Below are positions 1-7,283 of a stretch of 42,740 bases of DNA, in pieces (the stretch's first letter is position 1; every line of letters begins with the position of its first letter). This stretch comes from an uncultured Novosphingobium sp. (GTDB taxonomy: Bacteria > Pseudomonadota > Alphaproteobacteria > Sphingomonadales > Sphingomonadaceae), in the NCBI GenBank assembly GCA_946886075.1, contig CAMPHR010000026.1, forward strand, positions 1-42,740, in the 5' to 3' direction. The notes under the pieces are model-generated. The model was not told the origin of the DNA. It searched no databases and saw only the letters and a list, made by a program, of their open reading frames with translations. A program made the position numbers and the translations under genes.

Positions 1-554
1 GGTGCGCCCGCGACATTGTCGGCGATGAACCCTTCGCCATCCTGCTGCCCGACGAGTTCATGAAAGGCGCGCCGGGCCGTGGCTGTCTCAAGCAGATGGT
101 CGATGCCTATAACCAAGTCGGCGGCAACCTCGTCTGCGCGCTCGAAGTGCCGATGGCCGACACGCCGAGCTATGGCGTGATCGATCCGGGCGAGCGCAAC
201 GGCCCCCTCACCGAGGTTAAGGGCTTGGTCGAAAAGCCTGCCCCAGGCACCGCTCCGTCAAACCTCATCTTGCCCGGTCGCTACATCCTGCAGCCGGAGG
301 TCATGAAGATCCTCGCCACGCAGGAAAAGGGCGCGGGCGGCGAAATCCAGCTGACCGACGCCATGGCTTCGATGATCGGGCAGCAGCCTTTCCACGGCGT
401 GACCTTCGACGGCCGCCGCTTCGACTGCGGGTCAAAGGCGGGCTATATCGAAGCGAACCTGGCCCTGGCGCTGGAGCGCGAGGACCTGGGCGAACATATC
501 CGTGAGTTCGCGCTGGCGGAGCTAGGTGCGACGGCGATCGCAGCTGCCGCTTAA
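1..554 (+). CDS. galU: UTP-glucose-1-phosphate uridylyltransferase, 3' part (5' end outside window)
   Basis: The enzyme makes UDP-glucose from UTP and glucose-1-phosphate in the cytoplasm, feeding exopolysaccharide and envelope glycan synthesis. The frame is open from base 3 and reads ARDIVGDEPFAILLPDEFM before the first internal ATG at base 60, so the true start lies upstream of the window. Family signatures seen are VEKPAPGTAPS, LPGRYILQPEV, GGEIQLTDAM and FDCGSKAGYIEANLALAL near the C-terminus. About 183 residues are present, roughly the last 60% of a normal GalU of about 290 residues. The gene faces ssb; the two are separated by a repeat-rich spacer that could end both transcripts. Identification is firm; only the 5' end is missing. 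Confidence 0.93.
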   Translation, partial: CARDIVGDEPFAILLPDEFMKGAPGRGCLKQMVDAYNQVGGNLVCALEVPMADTPSYGVIDPGERNGPLTEVKGLVEKPAPGTAPSNLILPGRYILQPEVMKILATQEKGAGGEIQLTDAMASMIGQQPFHGVTFDGRRFDCGSKAGYIEANLALALEREDLGEHIREFALAELGATAIAAAA

Positions 555-591
555 AGATTTTCGCCAAGAGAGGCGGCGCCTTCCTTCATCT

Positions 592-715
592 CCCCTCCCG
601 CAGGCGGGAGGGGCCGGGGGTGGGCCAGCGCAACCTTGATGTCTTGAAGCAACGGTTAGCGCAGAAGCTCGCTTCCGCTCGCGCCCACCCTAACCCCTCC
701 CGCCTGCGGGTGGGG
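592..715. repeat. Pair of inverted sphingomonad-type GC-rich intergenic repeats between galU and ssb
   Basis: Two copies of a motif of about 32 bases lie in opposite orientation. Copy one (592-624) begins with the hairpin CCCCTCCCGC-AG-GCGGGAGGGG. Copy two (684-715) contains CCCCTCCCGC-CT-GCGGGTGGGG. The reverse complement of copy two matches copy one at most positions, so each copy folds alone and the pair can form a larger cruciform. The spot between two convergent genes suits a bidirectional terminator, but no U-run is obvious. Confidence 0.75.
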
Positions 716-735
716 AAAGGTTCATGGAGCCGCTC

Positions 736-1305
736 TCAGAACGGCACTTCATCATCCAGATCATTGTCGAAGTTCGGCCCGCCAGCGCTACCGCGCCCGC
801 CGCCCGATGAGCGACCGCCGCCGCTGCCGCCACCGAAGCCGCCGCCACTGCCACCGCCGAAATCATCATAGTCGCCGCCGCCAAAGCCGCCTGAGCTGGC
901 GCCCCAGTCACTGCCGCCGCCCTGCGAGCGACCGCCACCCTGGCCACCACCTGGCGCACCATCAAGCATGGTCAGCACCGCGCCCGGACCCTGCAAAACC
1001 ACTTCGGTGGTGTAGCGGTCATTGCCCGACTGGTCCTGCCACTTGCGCGTGCGCAGTTGGCCCTCAACATAGACCTTTGATCCCTTGCGCAGGAACCGCT
1101 CGGCGACGCCCGCCAGCCCTTCAGAAAAGATCGAGACGCTGTGCCATTCGGTGCGCTCTTTGCGCTCCCCTGAATTGCGGTCCTTCCAGCTTTCGGACGT
1201 GGCGATGCGCAGGTTGCACACCTTACCGCCATTCTGAAAGCTCTTCACTTCCGGGTCCGCGCCCAGATTGCCTACCAGAATGACCTTGTTGACCGAACCC
1301 GCCAT
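736..1305 (-). CDS. ssb: Single-stranded DNA-binding protein SSB
   Basis: SSB coats single-stranded DNA in replication, repair and recombination. The 189-residue protein starts [20 protein letters not shown], typical of the family, followed by an OB fold to about residue 115 ([20 protein letters not shown], then [21 protein letters not shown]). A glycine/serine-rich linker with many GGG runs spans about 118-175. The acidic tip ends DLDDEVPF, the tail by which SSB recruits partner proteins. The linker is long but normal for alphaproteobacteria. The gene stands alone between a convergent galU and feoB on the same strand. The ATG at 1305 starts exactly at the conserved N-terminus. Confidence 0.96.
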   Translation of the reverse strand: MAGSVNKVILVGNLGADPEVKSFQNGGKVCNLRIATSESWKDRNSGERKERTEWHSVSIFSEGLAGVAERFLRKGSKVYVEGQLRTRKWQDQSGNDRYTTEVVLQGPGAVLTMLDGAPGGGQGGGRSQGGGSDWGASSGGFGGGDYDDFGGGSGGGFGGGSGGGRSSGGGRGSAGGPNFDNDLDDEVPF

Positions 1306-1354
1306 ATTTCCTCCGATACTTTGGAGGTTCTTATAGTCGGCTGGCCTGCGGACG

Positions 1355-3214
1355 CTACCCTAAACCGATGGCCGTTGCGGTCCAGAAAGTAACCCCAGCA
1401 GCGACATAAGCGAGCGCGAAAAGATAACCGATCATGAAGAGCGGCCACTTCCACCCATTCGTCTCCCGCTTGGTAACGGCGATGGTCGAAATGCACTGCG
1501 GCGCAAACACGAACCATGCGAGGAAGGCGAGCGCCGTCGGCAGCGGCCAATTATCCTTCAGCCGATCGCCCAGGCTCCGCTCCAGCTTGGCCTCATCCTC
1601 ATCGGCATCAAGCGAATAGACGGTCGCAAGCGCCGACACCGCGACTTCGCGCGCGGCCATCGCCGGGATCAACGCGAGGGAAATGTCGCGGTTAAAGCCG
1701 ATCGGCTCCAGCACGACATTGAGACCGTTGGCGATCCGCCCTGCTACCGAGTAATTGACCTGGCTGACCGCGCTACCCTCAGGCGCCTTGGGGAAGCTCA
1801 GCAGCAGCCAGAGGATCACCGTCGACGCAAAGATGATCGTACCCGCGCGCTTCAGGAAGATGACCGCGCGCTGCCATAGCCCTAGTATGATGTCCTGCGG
1901 GCGCGGCCACTGATATTTCGGCATTTCCATCAGGAAGCCGCCGCTCGCGCCCTTGGTCACCGTCAATCGCAACACCAGCGCCACCAGCATCGCACCGATG
2001 ATCCCGGCGATGTAGAGGCAAAAGAGCACCAGCCCCTGAAGCCCGATGCCCATCCCTACATTCCGCGCCGGAATGAAGGCGCCAATGATCACGGCGTAGA
2101 CCGGCAGGCGAGCCGAGCAGGTCATCAGCGGCGCGATCAAGATGGTGGTCAGCCGGTCCTTGGGATCGGAAATGGTGCGCGTCGCCATGATCCCCGGCAC
2201 CGCACAGGCGAAGGAGGAGAGCAGGGGAATGAATGCGCGGCCGGACAGGCCGACCCGCGCCATCAGGCCATCCATCAGGAAAGCGGCGCGGACCATATAT
2301 CCCGTCGCTTCCAGCATCAGGATGAAGAAGAAGAGGATGAGGATCTGCGGCAGGAAGACCACGACCGATCCGACGCCGTTGATGACGCCATCCACCAGGA
2401 AGGATCGCAGCAGCCCGTCCGGCAGTGCGTCACGGATCGACGCGCTTGCCGCTTCGGCCAGCCCTTCGATCATGGCGATAGGCGCTTCCGACCAGGCGTA
2501 GACTGCCTGGAACATGATGAAGAGCAGCGCGAGTAGCAGGAGCAACCCGGCGACGGGGTGCAGCGCAACCCGATCGACCGCAGCCGTCAATCGCCGCGAC
2601 GGCGTTTCCCGCACGATCGCCGCACGCGCGATTCGGCGCGCCTCGCTGCGCAACGCGTCGAACCCAAGCGGCGCAGCGGAAGGCCGCGCCTGGTCGCTGC
2701 CATCGAACAGCGCGTCCAACTCCGTCCGGAGATGATCAAGGCCTCGCTTGCGCACCGCAACGGTCGAGATGACCGGCACACCCAACTCGCGCGAGAGAAT
2801 GTTCGCGTCGAGTTCCAGCCCGTCCCGGGTGGCAAGGTCGACCATGTTGAGCGCGACCACGGTCGGCAGGCCAAGGGCGATCAGCTCAAGGGCAAAGCGA
2901 AGGTGATTGTCGAGGTTGGAGGCGTCCACCACCACCACCAACGCATCGGGCAGGCGCTCGCCATGCTGCTTGCCAAGCACCACGTCGCGGGTCACCTGCT
3001 CATCGGGGCTGGTGGGATTAAGGCTATAGGTGCCAGGCAAATCGACCAGTTCGAGCGGGCGACCATCGGACAGCGACAGCCTGCCCGCCTTGCGCTCCAC
3101 CGTCACGCCCGGATAATTGCCGAGTTTCTGCCGCGCGCCGGTCAGTGCGTTGAACAGGGCGCTCTTGCCGGCATTGGGGTTGCCGACCAGCGCGACCAGC
3201 GGCAGGCTGCTCAT
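1355..3214 (-). CDS. feoB: Ferrous iron transport protein B (GTPase-permease)
   Basis: FeoB is the inner-membrane Fe(II) importer with a cytosolic G domain. The start at 3214 ([20 protein letters not shown]) is preferred over an upstream in-frame codon at 3298: it overlaps the feoA stop as ATGA, and the family motif begins within ten residues. G1 is GNPNAGKS, G3 is DLPGTY and G4 is NMVD. Membrane helices follow from about residue 240, with the two Gate-like halves and the conserved [12 protein letters not shown] and [12 protein letters not shown] segments. The C-terminus has [18 protein letters not shown]. About 619 residues is at the short end for FeoB. No FeoC is present next to it. The gene is translationally coupled to feoA. 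Confidence 0.95.
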   Translation of the reverse strand: MSSLPLVALVGNPNAGKSALFNALTGARQKLGNYPGVTVERKAGRLSLSDGRPLELVDLPGTYSLNPTSPDEQVTRDVVLGKQHGERLPDALVVVVDASNLDNHLRFALELIALGLPTVVALNMVDLATRDGLELDANILSRELGVPVISTVAVRKRGLDHLRTELDALFDGSDQARPSAAPLGFDALRSEARRIARAAIVRETPSRRLTAAVDRVALHPVAGLLLLLALLFIMFQAVYAWSEAPIAMIEGLAEAASASIRDALPDGLLRSFLVDGVINGVGSVVVFLPQILILFFFILMLEATGYMVRAAFLMDGLMARVGLSGRAFIPLLSSFACAVPGIMATRTISDPKDRLTTILIAPLMTCSARLPVYAVIIGAFIPARNVGMGIGLQGLVLFCLYIAGIIGAMLVALVLRLTVTKGASGGFLMEMPKYQWPRPQDIILGLWQRAVIFLKRAGTIIFASTVILWLLLSFPKAPEGSAVSQVNYSVAGRIANGLNVVLEPIGFNRDISLALIPAMAAREVAVSALATVYSLDADEDEAKLERSLGDRLKDNWPLPTALAFLAWFVFAPQCISTIAVTKRETNGWKWPLFMIGYLFALAYVAAGVTFWTATAIGLG

Positions 3215-3489
3215 ATGGCGTTCGCCGGGCCAGTACGCACGATGATGGCGGCCGCGTGGTTGCGCCGCATGGCGATGGTCATGCGTCCGACTTTGCACGC
3301 GATCGGTCCCCGGCCCAGCAGGCCGCCATGGTGAAGCGCTTCAACGCTTGCGCCTTCGCACAGGCCGAATTCACGCAGGCGCTGCCCATCCGATGCAGTC
3401 AGCGCGTCCCAGTCGATCAGGTCCACATAGGCTGGCTGGCGCAACGGAAGTTCGGTCAGGCGCAAGGAAGAAGAACTCGCTGAAGTCAC
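3211..3489 (-). CDS. feoA: Ferrous iron transport protein A
   Basis: FeoA is a small cytosolic SH3-like protein that supports FeoB. The 92-residue product carries the FeoA core LRLTELPLRQPAYVDLIDWD, then LREFGLCEGASVEALHHGG and a C-terminal VGRMTIAMRRNHAAAIIV strand. The stop overlaps the feoB start (ATGA). The start is uncertain: the longest reading uses GTG at 3489, but it lacks a Shine-Dalgarno and lies two bases from a putative iron box. A TTG at 3465 would begin the protein right at the conserved core. The function call is firm and the start is not. Confidence 0.88.
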   Translation of the reverse strand: MTSASSSSLRLTELPLRQPAYVDLIDWDALTASDGQRLREFGLCEGASVEALHHGGLLGRGPIACKVGRMTIAMRRNHAAAIIVRTGPANAI

Positions 3490-3490
3490 C

Positions 3491-3505
3491 TGCGAGTGAC
3501 TATCA
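3491..3505 (-). promoter_or_regulatory. Putative iron-regulator box upstream of feoA
   Basis: The 15-mer TGCGAGTGACTATCA lies directly upstream of feoA. It matches 12 of 15 positions of the palindromic TGCGATTGACTCGCA found upstream of the TonB-dependent receptor at 37941-37955. The half-site TGCGA resembles alphaproteobacterial Fur/Mur-type boxes. A second short inverted repeat, CTATC-AATATA-GATAG (3500-3515), overlaps it. This is inferred from pattern and context only. Confidence 0.4.
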
Positions 3506-3552
3506 ATATAGATAGGAAAAGGCCAGCCGGAATTGCGGGCTTATGGCGCGGG

Positions 3553-4218
3553 TCAGATGGCGGGGTAACGCAGCCTGCCGATAAAGCGGGCAAGGCTCAG
3601 GCGCTCGCCGCCGCCAATGCCCTTCCACTTCGCCTTTGCCCGTTCGAACCGCATGATCCCTTCGATCCGGCGGTCCAGGAAAGCGCGGCTGTCCGCCCAA
3701 TCATCGCTCTCGTCATCGACGAACACCAACAGCGTCGCGGCATAGACACCCGCCAGCGTCAGCCGCTTGCTATAATGATTGAGGTCTGTCGCGCTATCGC
3801 CAGCCGCTCGCCACATGACGTCGGCCGATCGCCAACCGAGCCGCGCCGCACGGACGCTGTTCTGCGGCAGCGCCATGACTGCGAGCGCGCGGCGCAACGC
3901 TTCCCGGTCACGCGCCAGCAGCGTCAGCCGCGCCGTGACCAGCGCCACAATCCGCTGGCGGATCGACATGGTGACCAGCTTCTCGGGCGGCAGCGCTTCC
4001 AGCATGCCAGCATCGATACTCGAAAACCAGGCATCGATCATGTCCATCGCCCCGCCAGGAAAGGCGAGCTGCGCGATCTCGACATCCACCTTTCCTTCCG
4101 ACGCAGCCATGGCAACTGCCTCCGACCGCCAGCCATCGAAAGCGGCGTGACGGGGCAGGATAGGTGCTAGGAACGTCCGCACCTCATCCAGGGTGGGGTC
4201 TTGGGGCAAGGTCTTCAT
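3553..4218 (-). CDS. COQ9 family protein (ubiquinone biosynthesis accessory)
   Basis: COQ9 proteins are TetR-fold lipid-binding proteins that support ubiquinone synthesis, best known as partners of the COQ7 hydroxylase in mitochondria. About 221 residues. Supporting segments are FDGWRSEAVAMAASEGKVD in the N-terminal half, a middle IRQRIVALVTARL helix, and the C-terminal block SADVMWRAAGDSATDLNHYS followed by KRLTLAGVYAATLLVFVDD, which is typical of the family. The ATG at 4218 (MKTLPQDPTLDEVR) is chosen over a GTG at 4251 because the extra 11 residues look non-conserved. It is divergent from tonB. The 38-base inverted repeat between them could affect either gene. Confidence 0.85.
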   Translation of the reverse strand: MKTLPQDPTLDEVRTFLAPILPRHAAFDGWRSEAVAMAASEGKVDVEIAQLAFPGGAMDMIDAWFSSIDAGMLEALPPEKLVTMSIRQRIVALVTARLTLLARDREALRRALAVMALPQNSVRAARLGWRSADVMWRAAGDSATDLNHYSKRLTLAGVYAATLLVFVDDESDDWADSRAFLDRRIEGIMRFERAKAKWKGIGGGERLSLARFIGRLRYPAI

Positions 4219-4275
4219 GAACCCATGGTAAGGCTCCGGATGCCCACGCACAAGCTCCGGACACAGGCCGCAAGA

Positions 4276-4313
4276 TAATGTTGCAACATATCATCAGATA
4301 TGATGTAACATTA
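4276..4313. promoter_or_regulatory. 38-base inverted repeat (2 x 17 bp) upstream of tonB
   Basis: The arm TAATGTTGCAACATATC (4276-4292) and the reverse complement of 4297-4313, TAATGTTACATCATATC, agree at 15 of 17 positions and are separated by ATCA. Inside the left arm lies the perfect 12-bp palindrome ATGTTGCAACAT (4278-4289). The site is AT-rich in a GC-rich genome, lies 47 bases before the preferred tonB start, and sits in the divergent promoter region with the COQ9 gene. It looks like a binding site for a dimer or a pair of dimers. The regulator is unknown. Confidence 0.6.
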
Positions 4314-4359
4314 AATTACGGCGGTCGCAGAGCCGCTCAGGATAAGGATGGAGGATGCG

Positions 4360-5055
4360 ATGGCGATATTGGCAATGCATGCGACACATGGTCGGCCTCA
4401 GGGCGGCTATAGCGGGGGCGGGGGCTCGCCGGTCGCCATTGGGGCGACGATCGCGGTTCACGCGCTGGTGGTGGGCGCATTCATCCTGATCCCAAAGGAG
4501 GTGATTGCTCCCTATGTCCCGCAAATCCTGATCGGCAACCAGATCCCGCTCGACCCGCCACCCCCGCCCGAAGCGCAGCCACAACCAACCGAGGCCAAGC
4601 TTCCTTCCCAGCCGACCCTGGACCCGATCCCCACTAACCCGGATGATCTGGTAAAGCTGCCCGACAGCGGCGAGGGCCCCATCGTTCCGGCTGGCGGCAC
4701 CAACGCCGGGACCGGAACCGGCGGCGATGTCATTCTGCCACCTCGCGAGCCGGTCCGCGAACCCGTGCTGGTCGATCCCGGCATCGATCTGCGAGCCATG
4801 TCCGCTTTCCAGCCTGACTACCCTGGCACGATGATCCGGCAAGGCGTGGAAGGCACCGTCACCGTCCGCGTCAGCATTGGTGCGGATGGCAGGGTGACTG
4901 GCATCGAACGGATATCGGCCACCGACGAGGCATTCTGGGTCGCCACCCAACGTCACGCGATGCGCAAATGGCGATTCCGCCCCGCGACTCGGGACGGCGT
5001 GCCGGTGCCTGGAATCAAGGTCCTCACCGTCCATTTCAAGTTGACCGACCGGTGA
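4360..5055 (+). CDS. tonB: Energy transducer TonB
   Basis: TonB spans the periplasm and passes proton-motive energy from ExbBD to outer-membrane receptors. Of about 231 residues, 25-45 form one membrane anchor (VAIGATIAVHALVVGAFILI). A proline-rich stretch (PLDPPPPPEAQPQPTEAKLP) then crosses the periplasm. The last 90 residues are the TonB C-terminal domain, with YPGTMIRQGVEGTVTVRVSI and MRKWRFRPATRDGVPVPG. ATG 4360 has GGAGG at 4350-4354 with good spacing; ATG 4348, four codons earlier, is possible. No exbB/exbD lie nearby. A strong hairpin follows the stop. The 38-base inverted repeat upstream is a likely control site. Confidence 0.9.
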   Translation: MAILAMHATHGRPQGGYSGGGGSPVAIGATIAVHALVVGAFILIPKEVIAPYVPQILIGNQIPLDPPPPPEAQPQPTEAKLPSQPTLDPIPTNPDDLVKLPDSGEGPIVPAGGTNAGTGTGGDVILPPREPVREPVLVDPGIDLRAMSAFQPDYPGTMIRQGVEGTVTVRVSIGADGRVTGIERISATDEAFWVATQRHAMRKWRFRPATRDGVPVPGIKVLTVHFKLTDR

Positions 5056-5065
5056 GCACAGCCCA

Positions 5066-5096
5066 GCCGGATGCAAGCCCCGGCTTTGCATCCGGC
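5066..5096 (+). terminator. Stable hairpin after tonB
   Basis: GCCGGATGCAA (5066-5076) pairs perfectly with TTGCATCCGGC (5086-5096). The stem can continue inward as AAGCC/GGCTT with one bulged T. There is no U-run, so it may be a processing or attenuation structure rather than an intrinsic terminator. It lies 25 bases before the next start codon. Confidence 0.45.
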
Positions 5097-5120
5097 GCCG
5101 CCATATCCTATATACCGGCG

Positions 5121-5576
5121 ATGGCGATCTTCCCCCGTCCGGTCTCTCCCAAAAGCGCGCTTGGCGACCTGTGGAGCTATTTTCGCGAGAATCGGCCGCA
5201 TAAATGGCCGCTGCTCGGGCTGTCGATGGCGATCACCTGGGTCATCATCTGGGTGTTCATGGTCGATGCCAACACCAACACGATGCCCACCCGCAACAAG
5301 ATCATTTACGTCCAGAGCTGGGACGCGAGCCGCTCCGACGCAGCCATCATCCTTCAGCAGAAGATCGACCTCGCCAAGGGCGAGGCGGCGCTGCAGAAGC
5401 GGCAAAAGCAGATGCAGGGCTGGGCCGACGCATTCGGCATCGACTGGCGCACTGAAGAAGCCCGCAACAGCGCCCGCCGCAAGGAAGCGTTGAAGCAGAT
5501 CAACGCCCAGCTTGACTCGCGGCTGGCCAAGGCGGAAGCGGCGGAAAAGACCGCGCCCAAGACCAGCCAGAATTGA
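5121..5576 (+). CDS. Conserved small inner-membrane protein of unknown function
   Basis: About 151 residues. I do not recognise a named family. The start MAIFPRPVSPKSALGDLWSY (ATG 5121) is chosen over an in-frame GTG-type reading back into tonB. Residues 32-49 form one hydrophobic helix (PLLGLSMAITWVIIWVFM) ahead of a probably periplasmic region. The segment KIIYVQSWDASRSDAAIILQ follows. The C-terminal half, KIDLAKGEAALQKRQKQMQ then RKEALKQINAQLDSRLAKAE, is charged and likely coiled coil. It lies between tonB and ribD and its stop is 9 bases before the ribD ATG, so it is probably co-transcribed with the riboflavin genes. Function unknown. Confidence 0.75.
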   Translation: MAIFPRPVSPKSALGDLWSYFRENRPHKWPLLGLSMAITWVIIWVFMVDANTNTMPTRNKIIYVQSWDASRSDAAIILQQKIDLAKGEAALQKRQKQMQGWADAFGIDWRTEEARNSARRKEALKQINAQLDSRLAKAEAAEKTAPKTSQN

Positions 5577-5584
5577 CTCCCCCG

Positions 5585-6568
5585 ATGGCCGACCCCGCCG
5601 ACGACCGCCGTTTCATGGCAGCGGCCATCGCTCTGTCCGAACGCGGCCGGGGTCTTTCCACGCCCAATCCCAATGTCGGCTGCCTGATTGTCCGTGACGG
5701 CGCGGTCGTCGGACGCGGATGGACCCAGAAGGGCGGGCGGCCCCATGCCGAAGCGCAAGCGCTGGATGAGGCGCAGGATCAGGCGCGCGGCGCAACCGCC
5801 TATGTGACGCTGGAGCCCTGTTTCCACCTCTCCGCCCGCGGTCCTCGCTGCGCCGACCTGATGGCCCGCGCTGGCGTCGCCCGGGTGGTGATCGCGTTGC
5901 GTGATCCCGATCCCCGCACCGATGGCCAGGGCGCGGGGCATTTGCGGTCGCGCGGCATCAAGGTCGAGATGGGCCTCATGGCGCAGGAAGCCGCTGCCGC
6001 CATGCGCGGCTTCGTGTTGCGCCAAACCCTCGGTCGTCCCGCTGTCACCCTGAAGCTCGGCCTGTCGCTCGACGGCTGCATTGCGCTTAAGGACGGTTCG
6101 AGCCGCTGGATTACTGGTGAGGCAGCGCGCGCCCATGCGCATCTGGAGCGCGCGCGGCATGACGCCATCCTGGTAGGCGGCGGCACATTGCGCGCCGACG
6201 CGCCGCGCCTCGACGTGCGGTTGCCGGGGCTGGAGGATCGCTCGCCCCGCCGCCTGCTGCTGACGCGCGGTGCTGCGCCCAAGGGCTGGGAAGCCATCGC
6301 GCAGCCGGAGGATATCGCCATGCTCCGTCATGTCGATCATCTGATGGTGGAGGGTGGCGCAGGTGCGGCTGCGGCGTTCCTGCGGGAGGATCTGGTCGAT
6401 CGCCTTCTGCTCTACCGCGCCCCGATCCTCATCGGCGGTGGCTTGCCGGGTATCGGCGACATCGGTCTGTCCGACCTAGCCCAGGCCCATCATCGCTGGA
6501 CCCTGACCGACGAGCGCCGACTGGGCGAAGACCGGCTGGAGGTTTACGAACGGCGGCGCGGCGCTTAG
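5585..6568 (+). CDS. ribD: Bifunctional diaminohydroxyphosphoribosylaminopyrimidine deaminase / 5-amino-6-(5-phosphoribosylamino)uracil reductase
   Basis: RibD carries out steps two and three of riboflavin synthesis: zinc-dependent deamination, then NADPH reduction. The N-terminal deaminase domain has PNPNVGCLIV, the catalytic HAE at residues 54-56 (GGRPHAEAQAL), and zinc ligands C79 and C89 in TLEPCFHLSARGPRC. The reductase domain starts near 150 (PAVTLKLGLSLDGCIALKDG) and continues with RHDAILVGGGTLRADAPRLD and HLMVEGGAGAAAAFL. It has 327 residues, slightly short for RibD. ATG 5585 is chosen over an upstream TTG because it starts just before the conserved helix. It is the first riboflavin gene of the ribD-ribE-ribB-ribH series. 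Confidence 0.95.
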   Translation: MADPADDRRFMAAAIALSERGRGLSTPNPNVGCLIVRDGAVVGRGWTQKGGRPHAEAQALDEAQDQARGATAYVTLEPCFHLSARGPRCADLMARAGVARVVIALRDPDPRTDGQGAGHLRSRGIKVEMGLMAQEAAAAMRGFVLRQTLGRPAVTLKLGLSLDGCIALKDGSSRWITGEAARAHAHLERARHDAILVGGGTLRADAPRLDVRLPGLEDRSPRRLLLTRGAAPKGWEAIAQPEDIAMLRHVDHLMVEGGAGAAAAFLREDLVDRLLLYRAPILIGGGLPGIGDIGLSDLAQAHHRWTLTDERRLGEDRLEVYERRRGA

Positions 6569-6600
6569 GAGCGTCACGGAACCAGCAGGATCGCACACCC

Positions 6601-7212
6601 ATGTTCACCGGCATCATCACCGACATCGGCACCATCCGCTACGCCGAGCAGCGCGGAGACCTGCGCCTCGCCATCGGCACCGCCTATGACATGGAAAGCG
6701 TGGCGATCGGCGCGTCGATTGCCTGTTCGGGCGCATGCCTCACAGTTGTCGAAAAAGGCCCTGACTGGTTCGCCGTCGATCTGTCAGCGGAGACGGTGGA
6801 GCGCACTGCGCCGGGCTTGTGGAAGCAGGGCGGCAGGCTGAACCTCGAACGCGCGCTCAAGGTGGGTGATGAGCTTGGCGGGCATATCGTCACTGGCCAT
6901 GTGGATGGTGTCGGCACGTTGGTCTCGGCCACGCCGGAGGGCGATTCGACCCGACTGCTGATCGCCGCACCCGCAGCGCTCGCTCCCGCACTCGCGGCCA
7001 AGGGATCGATCACCGTCGATGGCATTTCGCTGACCGTGAACAGCGTTGAAGATCAGCCGGACGGCTCCGTACAGTTCGGCCTCAACATCATTCCGCATAC
7101 CGCTTCCGCCACCACTTTGGACGCTCTGGCAACGGGCCGGACGTTCAATCTGGAGGTTGACGTGCTGGCGCGATATCTCGACCGCATGCAGAGCCTGCGT
7201 CACCCAATGTGA
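6601..7212 (+). CDS. ribE: Riboflavin synthase alpha chain
   Basis: Riboflavin synthase dismutates two 6,7-dimethyl-8-ribityllumazine molecules to riboflavin. The 203-residue protein begins with the family signature MFTGIITDIGTI and contains two similar lumazine-binding barrels: residues 1-95 (SIACSGACLTVV) and 96-190 (GHIVTGHVDGVG, then SITVDGISLTVN). It ends LARYLDRMQ, a normal family C-terminus. The gene lies 32 bases after ribD and 71 bases before ribB. A set of ATCACA/TGTGAT half-sites begins over its last codons. Confidence 0.96.
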   Translation: MFTGIITDIGTIRYAEQRGDLRLAIGTAYDMESVAIGASIACSGACLTVVEKGPDWFAVDLSAETVERTAPGLWKQGGRLNLERALKVGDELGGHIVTGHVDGVGTLVSATPEGDSTRLLIAAPAALAPALAAKGSITVDGISLTVNSVEDQPDGSVQFGLNIIPHTASATTLDALATGRTFNLEVDVLARYLDRMQSLRHPM

Positions 7213-7245
7213 TTACTGCTTGATAAGATCACACTTCAATGTGAT
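7205..7245. promoter_or_regulatory. Three TGTGAT/ATCACA half-sites upstream of ribB
   Basis: CAATGTGAT occurs twice as a direct repeat, at 7205-7213 and 7237-7245, exactly 32 bases apart (about three helical turns). Between them, ATCACA (7228-7233) forms a perfect inverted repeat with the second TGTGAT: ATCACA-CTTCAA-TGTGAT, 7228-7245. The last half-site is 38 bases before the preferred ribB ATG. The downstream protein has an N-terminal HTH domain, so autoregulation is possible. No FMN riboswitch was seen here. Confidence 0.5.
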
Positions 7246-7283
7246 AAGTGCGATCCAAGACCATGTGGGTCAAGGAGTCGTCC

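Noticed and set aside
5354..6340. 328-codon minus-strand frame opposite ribD
   Set aside because: It has no recognisable domain, while ribD motifs are complete on the plus strand.
6569..7283. FMN riboswitch expected near riboflavin genes
   Set aside because: No RFN-type conserved core could be recognised in the ribD-ribE or ribE-ribB spacers, although a covariance-model search was not possible.
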